A DNA stretch of 64,000 nt. Source: an uncultured Alphaproteobacteria bacterium (GTDB lineage: Bacteria > Pseudomonadota > Alphaproteobacteria > RF32 > CAG-239). The stretch covers positions 20,509 through 84,508 of the forward strand of contig CALXPO010000018.1 in NCBI GenBank assembly GCA_944390315.1. The letters are read 5' to 3'. Below, one piece after another: positions 56,097 to 62,825 of the stretch. The notes below the pieces were generated by a model. It was not told where the DNA came from, searched no databases, and saw only the letters and a list, made by a program, of their open reading frames with translations. The position numbers were made by a program, and so were the translations under genes. Numbering within the stretch: position 1 is the first letter of the stretch; each line of letters begins with the position of its first letter.

Positions 56097-57035
56097 ATGA
56101 AAATTTTCAGTTGGGTTACCAAAGATACAAATATCGACTTTATGAAGTTTCGCAAAATCGGATACGCTTTGTCGATTGCAATGGTGGTTTTATCCATTAT
56201 TTGTATCGCCGTTAAGGGCTTTAACTACGGTATTGACTTTTCAGGCGGTATTTTGATTGAACTCAAAAGTCCAGACAAAATCGATATGGAAGCCGTTCGC
56301 AAGCAGCTTGCCGATGTTGATTTAGACGATGTCAATCTGCAATCCATCGGTGAAGCCGGTGATGAGATGATGATCAGAGCCCAAACCAAAAGCCAAGACG
56401 AAAAAGCTCAGATGAATGCCGTTAATGCCATTAAAAAAATCCTCGGCAATGATTATGAATATCGTCGGGTAGAATTGGTCGGACCGCAAGTCGGTGACGA
56501 ACTTAAGAAAGCCGGTATTACGGCTTCGGTTATTGCTATTTTGGCGATTACGCTTTACATCTGGTTCCGTTTTGAGTGGCAATTTGCATTGGGCGCCATG
56601 GTTGGTCTTATCCATGACCTGATTACAACCGTCGGTGTTTTGTCATTGTTCAACTTTGATATCAGTTTAACCACCATTGCCGCTATTTTGACTTTGGCCG
56701 GTTATTCGGTAAACGATACCGTGGTTAACTATGACCGCATCAGAGAAAATCTGCGCAAGTATAAAAAGATGCCGCAATATGATTTGCTCAACAAGAGTAC
56801 TAACGACGTTTTCTCGCGTACGATTTTAACAGGTTTGACCACTTTGTTGGCCTCAATTGCCTTGTTTATTTTCGGCGGGGATACATTAAGAAGTTTTTCC
56901 TTTACCATCGCTTGGGGTGTTGTTATCGGAACTTACTCTTCTATTTATGTATCAACAACTATGTTAAATCTGTTTAATTTGCGGGCTAATCAAAATGCCG
57001 AGAAGGCGATTAATCCCTTTGGCAACGTTGAATAA
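56097..57035 (+). CDS. secF: Protein translocase subunit SecF
   Basis: A 312-residue partner of SecD. Signatures are GFNYGIDFSGGILIELK in the periplasmic domain, VELVGPQVGDELKKAGITA, and the membrane motif ILTLAGYSVNDTVVNYDRIRENLR with the functionally important Asp/Arg. Six spans by eye. It follows secD by 23 bases. Its 3' side carries a hairpin array and a repeat copy before the terminator at 57.37 kb. Confidence 0.97.
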   Translation: MKIFSWVTKDTNIDFMKFRKIGYALSIAMVVLSIICIAVKGFNYGIDFSGGILIELKSPDKIDMEAVRKQLADVDLDDVNLQSIGEAGDEMMIRAQTKSQDEKAQMNAVNAIKKILGNDYEYRRVELVGPQVGDELKKAGITASVIAILAITLYIWFRFEWQFALGAMVGLIHDLITTVGVLSLFNFDISLTTIAAILTLAGYSVNDTVVNYDRIRENLRKYKKMPQYDLLNKSTNDVFSRTILTGLTTLLASIALFIFGGDTLRSFSFTIAWGVVIGTYSSIYVSTTMLNLFNLRANQNAEKAINPFGNVE

Positions 57036-57045
57036 TCAGTCACAG

Positions 57046-57090
57046 AATAGATATCCCCGAGTTTACTCGGGGTTTCTTTTAAGCAAGCAT
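57046..57090 (+). repeat. Extra hairpin unit preceding the 57.1 kb repeat
   Basis: GAATAGATAT followed by the hairpin CCCCGAGTTTACTCGGGG, then TTTCTTTTAAGCAAGC. It copies the first hairpin of the full repeat that follows, so it looks like a partial tandem unit. Confidence 0.7.
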
Positions 57091-57234
57091 AGATATCCCC
57101 GGGTAAACCCGGGGTTCTATAACAGCTACAAACCTTACGGTTTGGCCACGCTCGTTGGCGTGGAGCGGTGTTGTTCCAACACCTTGGCATTCAGCCCCGA
57201 GTAAACTCGGGGTTTTCTGTAAGGCACTAATAAA
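57091..57234 (+). repeat. Structured dispersed repeat, best-preserved copy at 57.1 kb
   Basis: 144 bases from AGATATCCCC to GGCACTAATAAA. Five consecutive hairpins: CCCCGGGTAAACCCGGGG, AAACC / GGTTT around TTAC, CCACGC / GCGTGG, GGTGTT / AACACC and CCCCGAGTAAACTCGGGG. The stretch between hairpins 1 and 2 is the family core TTCTATAACAGCTACAA. Plus orientation, directly after secF. Confidence 0.9.
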
Positions 57235-57365
57235 CTTCCACTCGCTGACGCAAGTGGTATTAGCCTATTCAAACTTTGTTCGCCCAGCCCAAAAGCTCGC
57301 AAGCCTTATGGCTGGACTGATATGTCTACATCTACCTGCTTACGTAGGTAGTGTTACGTTTGAAT
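57235..57365 (+). other. Hairpin plus three-way-junction structure
   Basis: After the repeat come CCACT / AGTGG (57239-57257) and a closed structure: outer stem ATTCAAAC (57267-57274) pairs with GTTTGAAT (57358-57365), enclosing two arms, CCAGCC / GGCTGG and CTACCTGC / GTAGGTAG. The shape suggests a folded RNA or a mobile-element relic; no known family recognised. Confidence 0.6.
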
Positions 57366-57370
57366 CATAA

Positions 57371-57404
57371 AAAAAACCTCGTTTTATTAAAACGAGGTTT
57401 TTCC
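57371..57404. terminator. Terminator between secF and the small membrane gene
   Basis: Stem AAACCTCGTTTT / AAAACGAGGTTT with a 3-base loop and T/A runs on both sides; bidirectional. It serves the plus-strand secDF transcript and the minus-strand gene at 57423. Confidence 0.9.
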
Positions 57405-57422
57405 CTTGGGGCGAATTATATG

Positions 57423-57581
57423 TTACCTGTTGAATACAACAAACATAATTCCAATAATCGACACCATTGTGCCGACCGAGATGCTCTCAAGCGTCCAACC
57501 CTGAGCAGCGCATAATACGCCACAAACAAGGAAAAAAACAATAAAAAGCACCGTCCACCAATCAATATTTAATTTTTTCAT
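57423..57581 (-). CDS. Small membrane protein of 52 residues
   Basis: The product starts MKKLNIDWWTVLFIVFFLVCG and has two hydrophobic segments (WTVLFIVFFLVCGVLCAA and GTMVSIIGIMFVVF) separated by QGWTLESISV, a helical hairpin. No Shine-Dalgarno precedes the ATG. A good promoter with the shared 20-mer lies 41 bases upstream, and a terminator follows. These signals and the membrane pattern make it a probable gene despite its size. Function unknown. Confidence 0.65.
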   Translation of the reverse strand: MKKLNIDWWTVLFIVFFLVCGVLCAAQGWTLESISVGTMVSIIGIMFVVFNR

Positions 57582-57621
57582 AATATAATATAATTTTTCA
57601 AAATAATTATTAACTATTATT

Positions 57622-57651
57622 AGTATAAACCTTTTGTCTTGTTTTTGTCAA
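57622..57651 (-). promoter_or_regulatory. Probable promoter with shared 20-mer
   Basis: Minus-strand TTGACA, an 18-base spacer and TATACT. The -35 and spacer carry the 20-mer seen also at 35557 and 58793. Confidence 0.75.
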
Positions 57652-57776
57652 TCTTTTTTTTTAGATATAGACATTTTCCACTAAACAATAAAATCTGTTT
57701 GCATTTTATAGGCTTCACCGCGCTTCTTGATATATTACTTCACACCATCAGAATATTCATAAGAGCTTAGCACACA

Positions 57777-57815
57777 CAAAAAAGAGCTTTGTCCGTACAT
57801 GGACAAAGCCCTTTT
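57777..57815 (-). terminator. Rho-independent terminator of the paralogous membrane gene pair
   Basis: Stem GGGCTTTGTCC / GGACAAAGCTC (one mismatch) followed on the minus strand by a seven-T run, 12 bases after the stop at 57827. Confidence 0.88.
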
Positions 57816-57826
57816 CAATTTCATTT

Positions 57827-58297
57827 TTATCGCCTGAGCATAATGACAGCGCACCCCCAAAGGATTAAGCCTACCAACACTAAAACACCTATTCCATAAA
57901 GAATATTCATGGTATTTGTGCGGGTTTTGGAAAGCAAGTAATCTCTCACTTGATCTTCATCTGGTTTCATTTTGAAGGCTTTGCCTTGCACAACCCAAAC
58001 ACTGTCTCCATCCGAAAAACGCGAAGGATTAAACTCAGCGTGAATAACCTCTGAATACTCATTCAGCAGAAAGCCACAAACATAGTCCATGCTTGCATCT
58101 TGCCCATCATAAGTACCATAATAACGATTATGGACAACATCTTTGTATGTTCCTACATACTCCGGTGTTATATCAATTTGCTGAGTTTCATATTGCGCGC
58201 GTTGCTGCCAATTTACAATAATGCCCCTAAACGCTAACACTAGCACGACTGCTATGGCCGCACATAGTCCTACATAAAATTTTGTTCCGGTTTCCAT
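57827..58297 (-). CDS. Two-span membrane protein, paralogue of its neighbour
   Basis: A 156-residue protein. Membrane spans lie at about residues 8-28 (FYVGLCAAIAVVLVLAF) and 130-150 (NILYGIGVLVLVGLILWGC), with a soluble domain between them that ends GDSVWVVQGKAFKMKPDEDQVRDYL. The same layout and the GDSV motif occur in the next gene upstream. There is no Shine-Dalgarno before the ATG. It starts 5 bases after the stop of that gene. The soluble domain should lie outside the cytoplasm or in it depending on orientation, which I cannot fix. Family not recognised. Confidence 0.75.
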   Translation of the reverse strand: METGTKFYVGLCAAIAVVLVLAFRGIIVNWQQRAQYETQQIDITPEYVGTYKDVVHNRYYGTYDGQDASMDYVCGFLLNEYSEVIHAEFNPSRFSDGDSVWVVQGKAFKMKPDEDQVRDYLLSKTRTNTMNILYGIGVLVLVGLILWGCAVIMLRR

Positions 58298-58302
58298 AAT
58301 AA

Positions 58303-58761
58303 TTAAAGTTTAGTGTTATTTAACTTTCGCCCCAGAATGAGCGAAACAACGGAAAATCCCCATAAAATGAGGAGTATGCAAAATATGACTTTTGCAGTCG
58401 ATGCAGCTTTTTGAGCTTGTTTCAAAACCTGTTCTTTGCTCGGAATGCTCGAATAAGCCGCATGATTTACGACATAGACACTGTCTCCTGGTTCTAAAGA
58501 CAATTCATCCAAATTGGATATTGAATACAATTCGGAATCTCCAACCAAAAAAATGCCTTCCTTTTTTTTAGCAATTTCTCCGGTTGTCACTTCTACCCAG
58601 TCAAGAGAACATCCAACTCTGTCAAATACGCCGACAGCCTGTACTTCAAACTTCGGGTTATCTTTTTCCTTTTGCTTTTGAAGCATGACAATGCCTGACA
58701 AAATGCAAAAGACGCTTAAGATAAAAACGACACCTGCTCTAAAATAATTATTTGCGTCCAT
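58303..58761 (-). CDS. Two-span membrane protein, paralogue of its neighbour
   Basis: About 152 residues starting MDANNYFRAGVVFILSVF. The frame could be extended upstream by 73 codons, but that would cross the promoter at 58784-58812; the ATG at 58761 lies 22 bases after the -10. Spans are near 8-28 and 122-145 (KVIFCILLILWGFSVVSLIL). The domain between contains GDSVYVVNHAAYSSIPSKEQVL, matching the neighbour's GDSVWVV block, so the two arose by duplication. No Shine-Dalgarno. First gene of a two-gene unit. Function unknown. Confidence 0.75.
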   Translation of the reverse strand: MDANNYFRAGVVFILSVFCILSGIVMLQKQKEKDNPKFEVQAVGVFDRVGCSLDWVEVTTGEIAKKKEGIFLVGDSELYSISNLDELSLEPGDSVYVVNHAAYSSIPSKEQVLKQAQKAASTAKVIFCILLILWGFSVVSLILGRKLNNTKL

Positions 58762-58783
58762 AATAGTAATTTTTTGCATTCTA

Positions 58784-58812
58784 AGAATATGCTTTTGTCT
58801 TGTTTTTGTCAA
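58784..58812 (-). promoter_or_regulatory. Probable promoter with shared 20-mer
   Basis: Minus-strand TTGACA, 17-base spacer, TATTCT, ending 22 bases before the ATG at 58761. Contains the 20-mer at 58793-58812, identical to that at 57632 and 35557. Confidence 0.75.
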
Positions 58813-58869
58813 TGTTTTTTTGTTTATCTTCTTGTTTTTCTTCTTTCTTTGCCGTTTGTACAAAAATAT

Positions 58870-58898
58870 TTGCATTAACGCCTTTTTTATGCTATAAA
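58870..58898 (+). promoter_or_regulatory. Probable promoter of the gene at 58931
   Basis: TTGCAT, a 17-base spacer and TATAAA. The surrounding TTTGCATTAACGCCTTTTTT is nearly repeated before the gpsA-like gene at 59351. Confidence 0.55.
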
Positions 58899-58930
58899 AA
58901 ATTCTGGGTTGTACTTTGGATATTGGAATT

Positions 58931-59287
58931 ATGATTATAGACAGTAGTAATACCAAACAAAGAAATATTTTGACAAACAAATGTTTTTATCAAACCACAG
59001 CTCAAATTATGCACGATCTTGAGCAAAAAGGTTATGCTAATTCTGCCGACGAAACTCTTAAAGTTATCAATGCATATCACTCGGTTATAAAGAAAAAAGT
59101 CAAAAATAATTTTAATGCCGACTATAATGACGCTTTTCAAAAAATTGACGATGCCATAAAAATGCTTGCTAATAAAGTTTTTTATGAATATGACCGCCGT
59201 AGCTACGATGAGGCCTATCGCTCTTTTGAAGAGTTTGATTATGTCAATGCCATTATCGGTCGACAACGTACAAAAAAATTAGGTTGA
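58931..59287 (+). CDS. Unknown helical protein
   Basis: About 118 residues starting MIIDSSNTKQRNILTNKC (ATG at 58931; a TTG five codons upstream is an alternative). It is rich in charged helices with no membrane span or signal: for example QTTAQIMHDLEQKGYANSAD and the Tyr-rich FYEYDRRSYDEAYRSFEEF. No family motif. A promoter lies just upstream and a terminator follows. It precedes the gpsA-like gene but is separated from it by that terminator. Confidence 0.6.
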   Translation: MIIDSSNTKQRNILTNKCFYQTTAQIMHDLEQKGYANSADETLKVINAYHSVIKKKVKNNFNADYNDAFQKIDDAIKMLANKVFYEYDRRSYDEAYRSFEEFDYVNAIIGRQRTKKLG

Positions 59288-59293
59288 TACTTT

Positions 59294-59318
59294 CCCCGCC
59301 TCCAAAGCGGGGTTTTTT
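59294..59318 (+). terminator. Rho-independent terminator
   Basis: Stem CCCCGC / GCGGGG with a 7-base loop and six T residues, right after the unknown gene at 58931-59287. Confidence 0.9.
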
Positions 59319-59356
59319 AATTGGCTCTTGAGGATAGAGCAAAGATGATGTTTGCA

Positions 59357-59384
59357 TTGACGCTTTTTTTGTTCTATGTATAGA
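59357..59384 (+). promoter_or_regulatory. Probable promoter of the gpsA-like gene
   Basis: TTGACG, a 16-base spacer and TATAGA, about 35 bases before the ATG. It lies in a TTTGCATTGACGCTTTTTTT block close to that at 58869. Confidence 0.55.
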
Positions 59385-59419
59385 ACATAATATTTTTTAA
59401 CTTTTACGGATGGAAAATT

Positions 59420-60391
59420 ATGAAAGACATATCTGTTATCGGTTGCGGTCGCTGGGGTACTTTCTTGGCCTGGTATGCCGCCAATCGCTGCAAAGGCAAA
59501 ATTCAAAATGTTTTAATGTATGATCTCAAAACTTCACCAAACTTTATAGAACTTCGCGACACACGCAAAAACGAATATCTGAGTTTGTCAGATAATATGC
59601 ATTTATTTGAAAACTTAAGCGATATTCTGGTTAATGACACCATCATCATCTCTATCGGTTGCCAACATTTACGTTCATTGGCCAAAGAACTGAACGGTTA
59701 TAATTTGCAAGGAAAAACTTTCTTGTTGGCCATGAAAGGATTAGAAGAACCCAGTGCCAAAATTATGCATGATGTTTTTAAAGAAGAAATTAAACAAGAT
59801 ATCCATGTGGCAACTCTGTCCGGTCCGGGACATGTTCAGGATTATATGAAAAATGTTCCCTCCGCCGCCGTTATTGACAGTCTGGAAGAACAAACTAAAG
59901 AATATTGGATAAAGCTCTTACAAAGCGACTTAATTCGTTTTTATTACGGTTCTGACCTTATCGGCGACCAAATCGGCGCCGCCCTGAAAAATGTTATCGG
60001 CTTGGCTGCCGGTATTTTGGACGGTCTGGGTTGGTATGGTTTGAAAGGGGCCTTGATGGCTCGAGCTCCGGTGGAAGTCGGGCGTTTTATTAAACATTTT
60101 GGCGGTAATCCGATGAGTGCTTACGGATTAGCACACCTCGGGGATTATGAGGCTACTTTGTTTTCAAAATACAGCCATAATCGTTCTTATGGCGAGGCTT
60201 TTGCAAAAGGTGAACGTTTTGCCAAATTGGCTGAAGGTGTTCCGACTCTAAAAGCCGTTAAACTGATTGCCGACAAAGAAGGTATTGATATGCCTATTTG
60301 TCAAGCTCTCTACCAAGTCATTTATGAAAATGCGGACATTGAAAAAACCATACGTTCAATGTTCGAACGCGACTTAAAACGTGAATTTTAG
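59420..60391 (+). CDS. Glycerol-3-phosphate dehydrogenase (NAD(P)+) family, GpsA-like
   Basis: A 323-residue cytoplasmic dehydrogenase. The Rossmann nucleotide site is ISVIGCGRWGTFLAW at the N-terminus. The family blocks SGPGHVQDYM, IGAALKNVIGLAAGILDGLG (catalytic lysine) and the C-terminal GEAFAKGERFAKLAEGVPTLKAV match GpsA. GpsA makes sn-glycerol-3-phosphate for phospholipids. The usual GPSFA reads GPGHV, and the GDLxxTC block reads GDYEATLFS, so it is a diverged member; I therefore give no symbol. Own promoter and terminator. Confidence 0.85.
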   Translation: MKDISVIGCGRWGTFLAWYAANRCKGKIQNVLMYDLKTSPNFIELRDTRKNEYLSLSDNMHLFENLSDILVNDTIIISIGCQHLRSLAKELNGYNLQGKTFLLAMKGLEEPSAKIMHDVFKEEIKQDIHVATLSGPGHVQDYMKNVPSAAVIDSLEEQTKEYWIKLLQSDLIRFYYGSDLIGDQIGAALKNVIGLAAGILDGLGWYGLKGALMARAPVEVGRFIKHFGGNPMSAYGLAHLGDYEATLFSKYSHNRSYGEAFAKGERFAKLAEGVPTLKAVKLIADKEGIDMPICQALYQVIYENADIEKTIRSMFERDLKREF

Positions 60392-60403
60392 TCTTTTTTA
60401 TCA

Positions 60404-60429
60404 TCCCGCCTTCATCGGCGGGATTTTTT
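60404..60429 (+). terminator. Rho-independent terminator of the gpsA-like gene
   Basis: Stem TCCCGCC / GGCGGGA with a 6-base loop, then six T residues. Confidence 0.9.
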
Positions 60430-60442
60430 GTACAAAAATATA

Positions 60443-60470
60443 TTGACAAAAAATATTTTTAGTCTATATA
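60443..60470 (+). promoter_or_regulatory. Probable sigma-70 promoter
   Basis: TTGACA, a 16-base spacer and TATATA, 47 bases before the ATG at 60517. Confidence 0.7.
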
Positions 60471-60516
60471 TAGAAATATACATGAATTATTTATAAACAA
60501 TTAAATCCGTAAAAAT

Positions 60517-60753
60517 ATGAAAGAGAACAATAACAACCAGCCACAGTTCGGTACAGCTACTAACACATCAAAAAATGCAGGTCTGGAAGGTGCCGAGAAA
60601 TTACGTCAATTCATGCTCGATAAATTCGGAAAGGATCCGAAGGACATGAGTAAGGCTGAAAAGAGAGCGTTCCGCAAAATGGCCAAAGAGCTCAAAAAAG
60701 CCGGCCAGATTTCCGAAGAAGAGTACGACAAAATCCTTGCCGCACTTAATTAA
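60517..60753 (+). CDS. Small basic helical protein, unknown
   Basis: A 78-residue protein. An unstructured Asn/Thr-rich N-terminus (MKENNNNQPQFGTATNTSKN) leads to two or three charged helices, including KDMSKAEKRAFRKMAKELKKAGQ and EEEYDKILAAL. No signal or span. The lysine-rich helix could bind nucleic acid or form a short C-terminal hairpin of the SHOCT type (the G-x-I-S-x-E-E-Y/F-x-x-x-K/L-A-x-L pattern GQISEEEYDKILAAL is SHOCT-like). No Shine-Dalgarno, strong promoter, strong terminator: same style as the other accessory genes. Confidence 0.7.
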   Translation: MKENNNNQPQFGTATNTSKNAGLEGAEKLRQFMLDKFGKDPKDMSKAEKRAFRKMAKELKKAGQISEEEYDKILAALN

Positions 60754-60796
60754 ACTCTACTAACTACATTATTAACTACATTAACTTCTCTTTTTT

Positions 60797-60836
60797 AGAA
60801 AGCACTAACCCTCAGTCGGTTAGTGCTTTCTTTTTA
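60797..60836. terminator. Terminator between convergent genes
   Basis: Stem AGAAAGCACTAACC / GGTTAGTGCTTTCT with a T-run; it overlaps the stop codon region of the HD-domain gene and can serve both directions. Confidence 0.9.
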
Positions 60837-61676
60837 TGCCGCTCTTATTGATAGTTCGTGATGAATCCTATCGGCTACATGTTTTTGCAATTCTTCATTA
60901 TGATTATATTCCGCCAGTACCGCCAACAACATCTCAAAATACCCTTGCTCGGCGCAAATCATATATGACGCTTTATAATTCAAATCAAATATCCAAGACA
61001 AACAACATAAAAGTCTATCACAATATGAAGTAATCGTTGAGGTCAGTATCACTTTGCCGGCATCAAATTGAGCCAGAGCTCCCTCAGACAGCGGAGCATT
61101 TTTAACTTCTTCGCTCATCGTCACAAAAAACGGATCTTTTTTGAGATTATCCTCATATTTTTGAATATAAAAATTTGCCAACTTATCGGCATCTCTCACC
61201 CATTTGAGAATCGCTGTCATTTCTCGTTTAATTTCAGCATTTTTTACGGAAGAAAATTCCTCGTCTTCATAAAATTTTTCCATCATATGTCCGTGATGTT
61301 TTAGAGCTGCCAAAATACGAACATCGTCAAAACCAGGCTCATTTTTCATCATCTCATAACTCATAACCCCGTGGTCATACTTTTTGAAAAACAAAGAATC
61401 ATGATTATTAAAAAGATGCCCCTCATACATCTTTCCTGCCTCTGCAAAACGTCCAACGTCATGGAACAGTAAGGCCTTCTCCCCTAATGCCAAAAATTCG
61501 GGACTTTCGTTTTTTAACAAATCGTCTCTTTTGGCAATTTCTTCACCTATTTGTAAAACCTGAATGGAATGACGATATTTTTTCGTTACAAATTTTCGAC
61601 AATCCGCATCATTTTTAACTTCTTCATAAAAAGGTTTAAATTTTTGAATAAATAGCTTTAAATTTTCTCGTTTCAT
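60834..61676 (-). CDS. HD-domain phosphohydrolase family protein
   Basis: A 280-residue cytoplasmic protein. HD features are YRHSIQVLQIGEEIAK (first His), LLFHDVGRFAEAGKM (the HD pair), KHHGHMMEKF and RDADKLANFYI (distal Asp). The order and spacing fit a metal-dependent HD phosphohydrolase, and the C-terminal 80 residues are helical. Substrates of the family are nucleotides or second messengers; not assignable here. It sits alone, with its 3' terminator shared with the convergent small gene. A gap of about 230 bases upstream shows nothing clear. Confidence 0.88.
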   Translation of the reverse strand: MKRENLKLFIQKFKPFYEEVKNDADCRKFVTKKYRHSIQVLQIGEEIAKRDDLLKNESPEFLALGEKALLFHDVGRFAEAGKMYEGHLFNNHDSLFFKKYDHGVMSYEMMKNEPGFDDVRILAALKHHGHMMEKFYEDEEFSSVKNAEIKREMTAILKWVRDADKLANFYIQKYEDNLKKDPFFVTMSEEVKNAPLSEGALAQFDAGKVILTSTITSYCDRLLCCLSWIFDLNYKASYMICAEQGYFEMLLAVLAEYNHNEELQKHVADRIHHELSIRAA

Positions 61677-61908
61677 TTTAGCCTCCTCAATAGAGAATAG
61701 CCCAAACCTTATTTTTTACAACGGAAACTTCTATTTGCTACATAAACAACTTAATAAAATTCTCAGCTTCCAAAAATTATATCTTAAATTTTTTGCAAAT
61801 TTTAAATTATAGGTGTTTGCCTTAAATGAAAATTCTAGACTTAACCTATGATAAAAGGTGAAGCTGTGCCTGCAAAATATTTTGTTTTTCAATCGAAGAA
61901 TTTGTGTA

Positions 61909-62045
61909 AATAGCTATTTTCAATAAACTGGGAATTCTAAATCAGCTACAAACTGCATGTTTTACCACGCTCTCTGGCAGGAACGCCGTTGTTCCGACAT
62001 CTTGTCATTTTCTCCATCAGAATGGAGATAGGCCTTAAGATAAGA
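61909..62045 (+). repeat. Structured dispersed repeat, copy at 61.9 kb
   Basis: Contains the core GGAATTCTAAATCAGCTACAA, ACCACGCT, GTTGTTCCGACATCTTG and ends CCTTAAGATAAG. The last hairpin is TCTCCATCAGAATGGAGA, a stem kept with different sequence from CCCCGAG...CTCGGGG. It runs forward on the plus strand to the terminator of the minus-strand gene at 62113. Confidence 0.8.
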
Positions 62046-62046
62046 A

Positions 62047-62078
62047 AAAGGATGTTAAGAAAAATCTTAACATCCTTT
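62047..62078 (-). terminator. Rho-independent terminator
   Basis: Perfect 14-bp stem AAAGGATGTTAAGA / TCTTAACATCCTTT with a 4-base loop and T-rich minus-strand flank, 35 bases after the stop at 62113. Confidence 0.88.
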
Positions 62079-62112
62079 CATAAGTTTCTTCAGCCCGGTT
62101 TCTACTGCTGTT

Positions 62113-62604
62113 TCAGCCACTGTTGGCGTTTATCCTCAACAGACTGAGGCAGTTTATCCACAAACCTAACATCCGCCACCCTATCGGTCGGAATGGCCAG
62201 ATCATGAAATCGTCGTATTCTTGGCAAAGCTCCGCCATTTTGGGATCGACAACATAAACTTTGTACAACTCTATTTTTCCCGAAACGGCCTCAAAGACTA
62301 TCTCTGGGCAACCGGCGTACTTAAGCCAAAAGACGGAATCTTTCGCAACGATATCCTTGTCGCTCAAAATTTCCAAGATTGCGCGATAGGACTTCATCTG
62401 CCGCAGATACTTCATTTCTCGTGAAGTAAAAACGCCGTATTCCATCATCACCTGTGTGCAGAGAGTTGCAAGCTCATCGCTGTCCAATTTTGCCACTGAA
62501 ATAATCTCTGCAAACGTCACTTTTTTGGAACTGAACGGAAGTTTTAAACGAGAAATCATGCCAATTTTCCATAACTGGCTACGATAAAATATTTTTTCCA
62601 ACAT
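62113..62604 (-). CDS. Unknown protein
   Basis: A 163-residue protein starting MLEKIFYRSQLWKIGM. It appears soluble, with a mixed alpha/beta pattern: KKVTFAEIISVAKLDSDELATL, KSYRAILEILSDKDIVAKDSV and a hydrophobic aromatic end WPFRPIGWRMLGLWINCLS that could associate with membrane. No family recognised. No Shine-Dalgarno; the leader is AT-rich. Its terminator directly abuts a copy of the dispersed repeat. Confidence 0.6.
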   Translation of the reverse strand: MLEKIFYRSQLWKIGMISRLKLPFSSKKVTFAEIISVAKLDSDELATLCTQVMMEYGVFTSREMKYLRQMKSYRAILEILSDKDIVAKDSVFWLKYAGCPEIVFEAVSGKIELYKVYVVDPKMAELCQEYDDFMIWPFRPIGWRMLGLWINCLSLLRINANSG

Positions 62605-62825
62605 ACGAAATAATATTTAGATGTTAATAATAAAAAGATTGAGATTATATATCATAAAATGCATAATTATGCAACTTTATATTTTATCTCTTATGGTGAA
62701 CAAACACTGCAACCTTTTTCCGACTTTTAAATTTGTTTATTGATTTTACTAAAGAATTCTTCGTTTCCCTGTATTCTGTCCTTTACTTTCATCATCGCTA
62801 TCAACAATATTATATGGTATCATTT
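62605..62825. other. AT-rich gap with a very short open frame
   Basis: A 22-codon minus-strand frame at 62727-62795 (product MMKVKDRIQGNEEFFSKIN...) reads like coding sequence but is too short to call. It may be the remnant of a gene that followed the DpnI-like gene. Nothing else is seen. Confidence 0.35.

Noticed and set aside
57046..57234. CRISPR-like array of CCCCGRG hairpin repeats
   Set aside because: The hairpins are not evenly spaced, the sequence between them is conserved among distant copies and not unique spacers, and no cas gene is present.
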